Position numbers and translations under genes: made by a program. The notes under the pieces were generated by a model that was not told the DNA's origin, did not search any database, and saw only the letters and a list, made by a program, of their open reading frames with translations. A stretch of DNA of 64,000 nt from Acidovorax sp. MR-S7. Its GTDB lineage: Bacteria; Pseudomonadota; Gammaproteobacteria; Burkholderiales; Burkholderiaceae_C. The stretch lies in NCBI RefSeq assembly GCF_000400995.2, contig NZ_DF238925.1, positions 1-64,000 on the forward strand, given 5' to 3'. Shown here piece by piece: positions 34,228 through 44,239 of this stretch; position 1 is the first letter of the stretch; each line of letters opens with the position of its first letter.

Positions 34228-35007
34228 TCAGAGCCGGAACAGTTTCTTGATTTCGTTCTCTGCCGTTACCGGCATCTCATCCTTCTCATACTGACGAACA
34301 TTCGCCACGATGGTTTTTGCGCGGGTGATCTCGTCGTTCACCCATTGAGCGTATGAGGAACTCGTATTCAGATTATCGATAACCGCGAAGAAATAGTCCT
34401 TCTGGTTTGCCTGAAACCAGAAGCTCAGGCCGCAGACCCATTTCTCCATCTCGAAGGAAGATCGAAACGGAAACCCTGCGGTCGCATTCCAGTACTTGAA
34501 CAACCGAATGGACGGCTTGATCAGCGACTTGTTCTCTTTGTTCTTCGCCTCAAGAGTTGCGTTGAAATCATTTGGGTTGGTCGTCATCCAGCTGCCAGAG
34601 CCATCCGGAATCTGCAACTCGCCGAGCCACGTGGTTGTTGCGGGCACGAGGTCGAATTTGATGTGGTTCAGCTCGAGGACGATGGTCGGACTGGACTGGC
34701 GGATGTCCGAAGAGCTGTAATACTTCTCGACGAATGCCTTCAGCCGGTTCAGATAGGTCTGTGACGTGGCGTTGTTCTCGCTGAACACGATCATGTAGTC
34801 AATATCAGAACGCTCGTCCATAGAGCGCGGCAGAATTGTGCCCCGCGTCGACGACCCGAAGCGGAAGTGCTGCTTGATTACACCGCTAGCGAAATGCTGA
34901 CCAATCCGGGTTTGCAGCGTAGAAATCGAGGTCGTGATTGACGACTGCTCGGTTGTGGAGAGCACAGCACTGCTGGCCGTATCCGTCAGAAAGCTCAAAA
35001 CCGACAT
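34228..35007 (-). CDS. CD-NTase (SMODS cyclic-nucleotide synthase)
   Basis: 259 residues from the ATG at 35007, which lies five bases after the SLATT stop and has AAGGAG ten bases upstream. The nucleotidyltransferase core is intact: G51-S52-S53 in FRFGSSTRG, Asp68 and Asp70 in RSDIDYMIVF, and a third Asp119 in IKFDLVPA. The C-terminal helical region is present (WNATAGFPFRSSFEMEKWVC). Enzymes of this family make cyclic di- or trinucleotides on phage sensing to activate a neighbouring effector. The paired effector here is SLATT. No Cap2/Cap3 or HORMA/TRIP13 genes are seen. Confidence 0.85.
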   Translation of the reverse strand: MSVLSFLTDTASSAVLSTTEQSSITTSISTLQTRIGQHFASGVIKQHFRFGSSTRGTILPRSMDERSDIDYMIVFSENNATSQTYLNRLKAFVEKYYSSSDIRQSSPTIVLELNHIKFDLVPATTTWLGELQIPDGSGSWMTTNPNDFNATLEAKNKENKSLIKPSIRLFKYWNATAGFPFRSSFEMEKWVCGLSFWFQANQKDYFFAVIDNLNTSSSYAQWVNDEITRAKTIVANVRQYEKDEMPVTAENEIKKLFRL

Positions 35008-35011
35008 CCTG

Positions 35012-35533
35012 TCATTTCTCCTTATCCACTTTGTGGGTGGCTTCGCCTTCTTCGATGCCTTTCCGAGCTGCGACAAATGCGCGCCTTGGAATGCTCGGGC
35101 TCTTCTGGTTCAGTTCATTGCGTGCAGAGGAAAGGGCCTTCAATCTCTCAGGAAGCTCTCCCAGCCGATCAGTCTCAAGCAATTCGATCTCGCGAAAAAA
35201 GCGGGCTTCATTTCGAAGAGCCAAGAACTGTCCGGCAGCTGCCCGGTGCATTGCAGCGCGCTCGTTCGGCTTGAGAAAGGTCATCAAACCTGTCAGCAGC
35301 GATGCCAGCAAGGTGAAGGCACTGGCCCACTCAGGCTGGCTTTTGACCAGAGCGGCACCAGCAATCGCACCAAGAGCGGTTGCTGGCACACCCAGCCAGT
35401 AGTTGCGCCGAACCCATGTGTCTTCGGCATTGAAATGTCCCTTGCTTGAATACAGGGCGTCTTCTTCCAGTCGCTCGGCCTCTCTGCAAAGCGCAGAAAT
35501 CTTGGCTTGATCGGTTGTATGGATCGGGTTCAT
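35012..35533 (-). CDS. SLATT-domain two-TM effector
   Basis: 173 residues from the ATG at 35533 with AAGGGA six bases upstream. In-frame GTG/ATG codons at 35551 and 35548 overlap the hsdR stop and are alternatives. Two membrane helices (YWLGVPATALGAIAGAALV; WASAFTLLASLLTGLMTFL) are followed by a cytoplasmic coiled helix (RAAAGQFLALRNEARFFREI, about 105-145). This is the SLATT architecture, predicted to form pores when the cyclic nucleotide made by the linked CD-NTase appears. It is encoded directly between hsdR and the CD-NTase. Confidence 0.82.
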   Translation of the reverse strand: MNPIHTTDQAKISALCREAERLEEDALYSSKGHFNAEDTWVRRNYWLGVPATALGAIAGAALVKSQPEWASAFTLLASLLTGLMTFLKPNERAAMHRAAAGQFLALRNEARFFREIELLETDRLGELPERLKALSSARNELNQKSPSIPRRAFVAARKGIEEGEATHKVDKEK

Positions 35534-35547
35534 CGGAATTCCCTTCA

Positions 35548-38500
35548 TCACGCCAACCCGAAATACCGTTCGAAGAAAGCAGCAAGTTTGTCCAGCACCG
35601 TCTGCTTCTTGGCTGCGTGGCCATTGTTCTTGGAAAACCGCGATACCGGCGGCAGGATCTTGGTGATGGCAGTTCCGGTTGCCGAGATGCTGCCGTCGCG
35701 GAAGGCATTGCTAATGAATTCACGTGCCGCCTCGGCATTGAGGTTTTCCTCCGCAATGATGCGTTCCAGCTCCTCGGTCTTTTTCGCCGCAACGAAGGCC
35801 TGCCACTGCGCGTCCACCTTGGCCTTGGTGTTCACCGAATCGACAAACTGTTCGATGAGGTCTTTCTTGTTGCGCAGGCCAGGACTGGAATTAATGGCGC
35901 GCTCGATGGTGGCGCGGATTTCCTTATCGTCGCCCGAGCCCTTTTTCTTCAGGTACTGCTCGACCAAGAGCAGGATGTAGTCGACATTGATTTCAACCTG
36001 CTTGATGAGCTCGATCTCGAACACCACATCATCGTTGATCGACTCCTTCTCGGCAGCCGACGTCGCCCGGAATTCCGCGTACAGGTTCAAATACAGACTC
36101 TGGTAGTCCTGAAATTCGCGCTCGGAGAGGATTTCGTGGCCCGCGAAATCGTCGAAGGCCGTGAGGATGTTCTTCAGCCGCAAAATCGAGCCGAACAGCT
36201 TGATGAATGCCTTTTGTGCTGCCTCGCCAACAATGGCTTTCCCGAGAGGGAATCCAGCCGTGAGTTCTCCGACGCGCTTTTCGTAATCCTTGTAATACTC
36301 GGCGTAAGGTTTCAACAGAACGATGCCCTTGGCATCCTTGTTGCCAAACAGGGCGAGCGCGTCGTTGGTTTCCTGCTCCAAATTCCGGAAGGAAACAATG
36401 TTGCCGTAGGTCTTGACAGAATTGAGAATGCGGTTGGTACGCGAATAGGCCTGGATCAAGCCGTGAGCCTTCAGGTTCTTGTCCGCCCACAGTGTGTTGA
36501 GCGTGGTGGCATCAAAGCCGGTCAGGAACATGTTGACCACGATGACGAGGTCCAGCTCACGTTTTTTCAGGCGCTGCGACAAGTCCTTGTAGTAGTTCTG
36601 GAACTTGTCTGCCGAGGTGTCGAAGCTGGTGCTGAACAGTGCGTTGTAGTCCTGGATCGCGGCATCCAGAAAATCCCGCGAGCCTTGATCCAGCCCCTCG
36701 GTTTCGAAGTCTTCTTCGCCAAGCAGGCCATCACTTTCCTCTTCATTCGCGGCAAAGCTGTAGATCAAGCCCACCTTGAGCCGCTGGGCCTCGGGCAACT
36801 CCTTTTGCTGTGCAACGAATTCCGCGTAGTAACGCTTGGCGGCATCAATGGACGCACAAGCGAACAGCGAATTGAAACCAGCCAGCCGTTTGCCATCGTG
36901 GCGGTACGTGCTGGCACGCTTGGTTTTCTGGTCGAAGTGCTCGCGGATGTAGCCCACGATCTGCGTGATGCGCTCTGGCGCTAGCAGCGCCCGTTCGGTA
37001 TCGATGGCCGACACCTTCTTGTCTTTGATGCCCGCAGGCAATTTGACAGTGTTGATGTAGTCGATGCGAAACGGCAGCACGTTCTTGTCGTTGATGGCAT
37101 CGACAATCGTGTAGGTGTGCAGCTTGTCGCCAAAGGCCTGCTGCGTGGTGCGTCGTAGCGGGTTACCTGTGGTGCCGGAGTTCTCGGCAAAGATCGGCGT
37201 ACCGGTGAAGCCGAACAGGTGGTACCGCTGGAACACCCGCGTAATTTCGGCGTGCATGTCGCCGAACTGGCTGCGGTGGCACTCGTCGAAGATCACCACC
37301 ACGTGCGCGTCATACACCGGGTGTTTCTTGTTCTTGACGACGAAGCGGGAAAGCTTCTGGATGGTGGTGATGATGATGCGGGCGTTCGGGTCTTCCAGCT
37401 GCTTTTGCAGCACAGCCGTGGATGTATTCGAGTTGGCTGCGCCCTTCTCGAAGCGCTCGTATTCACGCATGGTCTGGTAGTCCAGATCCTTGCGGTCCAC
37501 CACGAAGAGCACCTTGTCGATATCTGGCAAGCCCCGGGCAAGTTGAGCCGCCTTGAAGCTGGTCAGCGTCTTGCCGCTGCCGGTGGTGTGCCAGATGTAG
37601 CCGCCCGCCGCGACGGTGCCGAGCTGCTTGTGATTGGTGGCTGTGGCGATGCGCTGCAAAATGCGCTCGGCCGCCACGATCTGATAGGGCCGCATAACCA
37701 GCAACTTGCGATCCACATCGAACACGCAGTATTTGGTGAGGACGTTGAGTAGCGAGTGCTTGGCGAAAAAGGTTTTCGTGAAACCTGTCAGCTCAGTGAT
37801 GGGCTGGTTTTTCGCGTCGGCCCACCAACTGGTGAAGGAGAAGCTGTTGGAGGTCTTGCTTTTGCTGCGCTTGGCGGACTGCTCCTTCAAATGCCCGTCA
37901 CGCACGGTGTTGCTGTAATACTTGGTCAGCGTACCGTTGCTGATGACGAAAAGCTGCACGTACTCGAACAAGCCCGAGCCCGCCCAGAAACTGTCGCGCT
38001 GGTAGCGGTTGATCTGGTTGAAGGCCTCGCGGATGTCCACGCCCCGACGCTTCAATTCGATATGCACCATCGGCAGGCCATTGACCAGCACCGTCACGTC
38101 ATAACGGTTGGCACGAGCGCCTGCGACTTCGTACTGGTTAATGACCTGCAAGGCGTTGTTGTGGATGTTGGCCTTGTCGATCAGGTAGATGTTCTTGGTG
38201 CTACCGTCGTCGCGCTTCAAGACCTGCACATGGTCTTCCTGAATGCGCGCGGTCTTTTCCAGGATGCCGTCATTCGCGCCTGCAATGCAGGTGCTGAAGA
38301 ATCGCTCCCACTCTGCATCCGACAGGGTGACCTTGTTGAGCTTTTCTAACTGGCGGCGAAGATTGGCCACCAGCTCAGCCTCCGATGTGATGGGCAGGTA
38401 CTCATAGGCCTGCACCTGAAGCTGCTTGATGAATTCCTTTTCCAGCTCAGCTTCGGACTGGTATGCCGCCTCGCGCACTCCCAGGGCATCGGGCTGAAAT

Positions 38501-38567
38501 TCGGCGACAACCGTGCTCTCGTTAGACAGCGCAATCGGCGCGTAGCGAAAGGGCATGAGGTCTTCGC

Positions 38568-38571
<4 letters not shown>
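35548..38571 (-). CDS. hsdR: Type I restriction endonuclease subunit HsdR
   Basis: 1007 residues, a normal length. An N-terminal nuclease domain with YDVTVLVNGLPMVHIELKRR (PD-(D/E)XK, D..ELK, about residues 158-177) is followed by the translocase: Walker A HTTGSGKT (about 332), DECHRSQFGD (Walker B) and FGFTGTPIF (motif III). The C-terminal helicase half has the NMFLTGFDATTLNTLWADK region. HsdR cuts unmethylated DNA after translocation. Its ATG overlaps the hsdS stop (ATGA). The SLATT gene begins at its own stop codon. Confidence 0.95.
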
Positions 38572-39839
<1,268 letters not shown>

Positions 39840-39841
39840 AC

Positions 39842-41416
39842 TTATTCTCCTTCCAGATCGGCCACAATGGCATCGATCTGCTCCCTTAACTCCGCTTGCC
39901 GTGCCACGATACGGCTGATTTTGGCGTTGAGTACCCGAATATCCACTGCCTCGCGCTCGTCTTTCTGCTCAACGTAACTGGACACGGCGATGTTGTAGCC
40001 GTTGGCAGCAATATCGCCGTTCTCGACCAGCCGTGCGAAGTGCTCAATGCTCTGGCGGCCGATGAAGGCATCGAGGATTTTTTGCTGGTGTTCGGGCAGT
40101 AGCTTGTTCTTGTTGCCGCTGCGTACGAACTCGGCACTGGCATCGATGAACAGCGTAGCGTTATCGTGCTTGGATTTCTTCAGGACGATGATGCAGGTGG
40201 CAATCGTAGTGCCGAAGAACAGGTCGGGCGGCAGCTGGATCACGGCATCGACATAGTTGTTGTCGATGAGGTACTGGCGGATTTTTTGCTCCGCACCACC
40301 GCGATAGAGCACGCCGGGAAACTCGACAATCGCCGCCGTGCCGTTGACCGCCAGCCAACTCAGGATGTGCAGGGTAAAGGCGAGGTCGGCCTTGCTCTTG
40401 GGGGCGAGCACACCCGCAGGGGCAAAGCGCGGATCGTTGATGAGAAGCGGGTTGGCATCGCCATCCCATTTGATCGAGTACGGCGGATTGGAGACGATGG
40501 CTTCAAACGGCTCGTCATCCCAGTGCGCTGGATCGGTAAGCGTGTCGCCATGGGCGATGTGGAACTTTTCGTAGTTCACATCGTGCAGGAACATGTTGAT
40601 CCGGCACAGGTTGTAGGTGGTCAGGTTGATCTCCTGCCCGTAGAAGCCCTGGCGCACCGCGTCATGACCCAAGACCTTGACGAAATTGAGCAGCAACGAG
40701 CCGGAGCCGCAGGCGGGGTCGTAGACCTTGTTGACCTCGCTTTTGCCGACCACGGTGATGCGGGCCAGCAGTTCGGAGACCTCCTGCGGCGTGTAGAACT
40801 CACCGCCCGACTTGCCAGCGGTGGAGGCGTACATCTGCATCAGATATTCGTAGGCGTCGCCGAACAGGTCGATGGTGTTTTCCGTAAACCCGCCATCGTT
40901 GCTGGCCAACGGCAGGTCGCCGATGGCGTCGAGCAACTTGACCAGTTTTTCGTTGCGCTTGGCCACGGTGGGGCCGAGCTTGCTGCTGTTGACATCGAGG
41001 TCATCGAACAGGCCCTTGATGTCGTCCTCGGAATCGCTGCCCGTAGCCGAGCCCTCGATGTCGGCAAAGATGCGGGAGAGTGTTTCGTTGAGGTTGGCGT
41101 CATGCCGGGCGCGGGCGCGCACGTTGGCAAACAGTTCGGACGGAAGGATGTAAAAGCCTTTTTCCTTCACCGTCTCGGCGCGACCGAATTCGGCATCGTT
41201 ATCTGAGAGTTTTGCGTAGTCGAAGTCCGGGGTGCCCGCGCGGCGCTCCTGCTCATTGAGGTAGCTGGTCAGGTTCTCGGAGATGAAGCGGTAGAACAGC
41301 ATCCCGAGAACGTAGGTCTTGAAGTCCCATCCATCGACGCTGCCGCGCAGGTCATTGGCGATGCGCCAGATGGTTTTGTGCAGCTCGGCGCGTTCGAGTT
41401 CTTTGTTGTTGCTCAC
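39842..41416 (-). CDS. hsdM: Type I restriction modification methyltransferase HsdM
   Basis: 524 residues. The N-terminal HsdM helical domain (LHKTIWRIANDLRGSVDGWD; FKTYVLGMLFYRFISENL) precedes the N6-adenine methylase fold. SAM motif I is VYDPACGSGSLLL (about 240) and the catalytic motif is IVSNPPYSIKW (about 310). It protects host DNA with HsdS and forms the nuclease complex with HsdR. The start overlaps the DUF262 stop by four bases (ATGA), so the two are co-translated. Confidence 0.95.
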   Translation of the reverse strand: MSNNKELERAELHKTIWRIANDLRGSVDGWDFKTYVLGMLFYRFISENLTSYLNEQERRAGTPDFDYAKLSDNDAEFGRAETVKEKGFYILPSELFANVRARARHDANLNETLSRIFADIEGSATGSDSEDDIKGLFDDLDVNSSKLGPTVAKRNEKLVKLLDAIGDLPLASNDGGFTENTIDLFGDAYEYLMQMYASTAGKSGGEFYTPQEVSELLARITVVGKSEVNKVYDPACGSGSLLLNFVKVLGHDAVRQGFYGQEINLTTYNLCRINMFLHDVNYEKFHIAHGDTLTDPAHWDDEPFEAIVSNPPYSIKWDGDANPLLINDPRFAPAGVLAPKSKADLAFTLHILSWLAVNGTAAIVEFPGVLYRGGAEQKIRQYLIDNNYVDAVIQLPPDLFFGTTIATCIIVLKKSKHDNATLFIDASAEFVRSGNKNKLLPEHQQKILDAFIGRQSIEHFARLVENGDIAANGYNIAVSSYVEQKDEREAVDIRVLNAKISRIVARQAELREQIDAIVADLEGE

Positions 41417-43164
41417 GATGTCAAACCTCCCGCCGCTACCGCAGCAGCAGGAAGGCTGTTGTCAGCTGCAATCTCAAGATTCCAATGCGTGCTCAATACG
41501 TTTACAAGGCGCTTTTGCCGTGCAGTCAGCAGCGTGGGCGTCCACTCGCTTTCCGATCTAACTTCCTGCGTCAGCACGAATGGTGATGCGGTGCCCTTGC
41601 CTCTGAAGTAGGCGTCTTTCTTCTTGGCAAAGTCGTAGTTGCTGGCAGACGAGTTCTTGTTCCTATCCAGCGGAACCAGATTGGCCAGACGGTGCGTCCA
41701 GCCGTCGCGCTCGTCTTCATCCGGGAACCACTTGATCCAGTCCGAACCGTCGGGCGGGGTTTGCGGCAGAACGTGCTCCAGAGACACGGCATCTTGAAGC
41801 TGCACGCCGGGGGCGCGCACCAAGGACTCAAGGCGCAAGACCAGCGCCATCCGTGCCTTGGGCAGATCGTCGTACACGTCTCCATCGAGTGCCGCGACGA
41901 ACTTGCGCTTTTGCGCGTCTGTCAGTGTCAGCGTGGTGAGCGCAGCCAGATCCCCCTTGAAGGTCTCCGGTTCAATTTCCTTGGTGAGCGCAGCGTAGGT
42001 TTCGATGCGCTCGTTGATGCCCACCTTGGTGACCAACAGGAAATAGGTCAGGCGTTCTAGTGATTGGAAAAATTCGGCAAGCAGTTTTGGCTGCTGCCGG
42101 AAGCGCTTGAAATAAACAAGTGCCGGGGGCACCCAGTCCTTGAAGTCCACCCGGTTGAGCCAAGACAGGTGTTCGTTGATGGTCTCGGCGTGCTCGGTGG
42201 CCTCGAAGTCGGCATCGCGCACGAAGTCCCACACCTCGGCATAGGGTTTGATGACCTTGTCGACGAGGTCGATGGGGGTCTTGTACTCGGTGACGTGTTC
42301 CTGAAACTCCTTGACCAGGATGTACTTCTGCTTCTTCTTGGCGTAGATGCTGCGGATGTGGCCAAACAGGTCACCGAAGGCGTCGCGGCCCAGCGAGCTT
42401 TCGATCCGGCTCCACTCTTTTGCGTAGGCGCGGCTTTTGACGTCACCTGCCGTGGTGCGGATCAGACCCAGCACCTGCGCCTTGATGATGTCGATAGGTG
42501 CAAGATCGAGCCCCCGGTTGTTGAGTACGGAGAAGATGCGGTACGCGGCTTCGAGGTCGGGCGTGGAGATGACAACCAGCGAGCAGTCATTGGCGAGGAA
42601 CTGCCATAGCGCAATGAGGTCGGCAGACGGAAGCGCCTTGGCCTTTTCGTGCAGCAGCGTGGCGTTTTCACGGTAACGCAAACGGCTGTCTTTCAGCTTG
42701 TCCGTACTGGCGACCAACTGTGCGATGCCACCCGGCTCCTGGATATTGGTGCGGAAGAAGTCGGCATCTTCCTCGCGGGCGGTTAGGCGGTACTCGTTTT
42801 TCTCGCCAAGACTGACCTTGCCCCTTTTGTAGAGGAAGTCGGTGATGTCATCTGCTGCATCCGGCATCACGGTGCGCAACACGGCGAACAGCATCGTGAG
42901 CGTAGACAGGCGTTGCTGGCCGTCGACCACCGATGACTTCGGGTCCCGGTCGTTCTTGATTAGAACGATGCTGCCCAGGAAGTATTGGCTGCTGCCCCCC
43001 GAGACACGCGCGTCCTGCATCGCCGAGTACAGATCATCGAACAGCTCTGTGGCCTGCTCGGTTGTCCAGGCGTAGGGGCGCTGGTAGTCTGGAATCTCGA
43101 ACTGGTAGCTGCCTTCGAAGATCTCCCGGATCAGTTTGTCGTGGGCTTCAAGTGTCTTGGCCAT
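41413..43164 (-). CDS. DUF262/DUF1524 protein, GmrSD-like type IV restriction enzyme
   Basis: 583 residues. The DUF262 ParB-like domain has FEIPDYQRPYAWTTEQATEL and the diagnostic SVVDGQQRLSTLTMLFAV (about 77-94), which in GmrS uses NTP. The C-terminal DUF1524 HNH-type domain has SLEHVLPQTPPDGSDW and RLANLVPLDRNKNSSASNYD (about 470-520), with His and Asn residues of a metal site. GmrSD-type enzymes cut modified (for example glucosylated) phage DNA. The gene lies between the WYL regulator and hsdM and overlaps hsdM by four bases. Confidence 0.85.
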   Translation of the reverse strand: MAKTLEAHDKLIREIFEGSYQFEIPDYQRPYAWTTEQATELFDDLYSAMQDARVSGGSSQYFLGSIVLIKNDRDPKSSVVDGQQRLSTLTMLFAVLRTVMPDAADDITDFLYKRGKVSLGEKNEYRLTAREEDADFFRTNIQEPGGIAQLVASTDKLKDSRLRYRENATLLHEKAKALPSADLIALWQFLANDCSLVVISTPDLEAAYRIFSVLNNRGLDLAPIDIIKAQVLGLIRTTAGDVKSRAYAKEWSRIESSLGRDAFGDLFGHIRSIYAKKKQKYILVKEFQEHVTEYKTPIDLVDKVIKPYAEVWDFVRDADFEATEHAETINEHLSWLNRVDFKDWVPPALVYFKRFRQQPKLLAEFFQSLERLTYFLLVTKVGINERIETYAALTKEIEPETFKGDLAALTTLTLTDAQKRKFVAALDGDVYDDLPKARMALVLRLESLVRAPGVQLQDAVSLEHVLPQTPPDGSDWIKWFPDEDERDGWTHRLANLVPLDRNKNSSASNYDFAKKKDAYFRGKGTASPFVLTQEVRSESEWTPTLLTARQKRLVNVLSTHWNLEIAADNSLPAAAVAAGGLTS

Positions 43165-43179
43165 TGCGTTTGTTCATCC

Positions 43180-44082
43180 CTATCGTTTCTTTGGGCTGCT
43201 CGGGGCTTGGTAGCCCGGAGCCAGCTTGGCGTTTTCAACGCCGTACAGCGCCAGCGGATCGCTGAGCCATAGACGGTACTGTTCTTCCTTGAGACGGTGG
43301 TCGGGTGAGCAGTCCACGCTCCAGCGCAGCAGCATGTAGCCAGCTACAGCGGCGCGAACACGCATCCGTATTGATCCGCCCGTCATCGCGTAATCCATTT
43401 GAGTGATCTCTGGACGGGGCTGATCTGGATGTGGAATCAGCTCTAACTCGACAATCCGGGTCCACTGAATGTCTTGATCGCTCATCTCATGGGCTGCGAC
43501 CGGCTGCCCTTTGAGCACGACAGGGTTCTTGATTCGGGTGATGACGAAATCCCGGAACTCCTGGGACTTCCGGTCGAAGGCGCGGACATGCCAGCGCAGG
43601 CCGTTGTCGATCAGCGCAAAGGGGACGACTTCCCGCTCAGTACAGCCACTAGATATGGAGTAGTACTCAACGCCAAGCGGACACCCCAGATGGATCGCCC
43701 GGGTCACGCTTGCCAGCACATCCAGATCCGGGTGCGTAAGCCGTGAGGGGCTTTCGCTGGCCACCCACGCCTTGAGCCGCATCGGCTCGCCGTCACCAAA
43801 GCCCTGCGTCAACCAAGACAGCACCCGCTCCGGAGGAAAGTCGAAGATGGGGCGGAAGTCCGGTCCCAGGACGTAGGCCTTGCCTTTGGGGTCATAGTCG
43901 ATGTTGCCTGGAGACAACTCCTTATAGAGCGCCAAATCCCGAGTTGCCGCTGCGGACTGGATGCCAAACCGCGCAACCAGGTCCTGCCGACGAATCTCCC
44001 CCACGAAGCGCACACGCAGCTCAATGAACGCGAGCCGGTCGCGCTGAGGCTGGGTCAGTTCTGCAAGTTGGTCTTTGGGCAT
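43180..44082 (-). CDS. WYL-domain repressor, BrxR/CapW-like
   Basis: 300 residues. An N-terminal winged helix (ELTQPQRDRLAFIELRVRFV; GEIRRQDLVARFGIQSAAAT) is followed by a WYL domain (about 125-200, VPFALIDNGLRWHVRAFDRK) and a C-terminal WCX-type end. This order matches the BrxR/CapW family, which represses BREX or CBASS operons and is released by a ligand. It is the first gene of the leftward operon, 15 bases before DUF262. An inverted repeat overlaps its likely -35 box, which suggests self-repression. Confidence 0.85.
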   Translation of the reverse strand: MPKDQLAELTQPQRDRLAFIELRVRFVGEIRRQDLVARFGIQSAAATRDLALYKELSPGNIDYDPKGKAYVLGPDFRPIFDFPPERVLSWLTQGFGDGEPMRLKAWVASESPSRLTHPDLDVLASVTRAIHLGCPLGVEYYSISSGCTEREVVPFALIDNGLRWHVRAFDRKSQEFRDFVITRIKNPVVLKGQPVAAHEMSDQDIQWTRIVELELIPHPDQPRPEITQMDYAMTGGSIRMRVRAAVAGYMLLRWSVDCSPDHRLKEEQYRLWLSDPLALYGVENAKLAPGYQAPSSPKKR

Positions 44083-44239
44083 TCCTGAGTGCTCTATCGG
44101 GTTAACGAATGCTTGTGCGGGTTGTTGCGGGAAGTATATAAGCTGCTCTAGAATGTGGCAATGTAATGTTTATGATTCTTGTATGCGTTGCATTGTGATT
44201 ACCACATGACGGGCAATGCCCGCACTTTGGAGCACGGGA
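44083..44239. promoter_or_regulatory. Divergent control region between the two defence operons
   Basis: On the - strand TTGCCA (44161-44156) and TATACT (44138-44133) form a -35/-10 pair with a 17-bp spacer, for the WYL-led operon. The 10-bp arm ATGTGGCAAT (44153-44162), matched at 9 of 10 by ATTACCACAT (44198-44207), covers this -35 box. The arms are 35 bp apart. This is a likely WYL operator. No equally good promoter for jetA was found on the + strand. Confidence 0.65.

Noticed and set aside
35446-36984. A 512-codon + strand frame opposite hsdR
   Set aside because: Antisense of a clear HsdR with all motifs. The + frame shows no domain and spans the SLATT/hsdR boundary.
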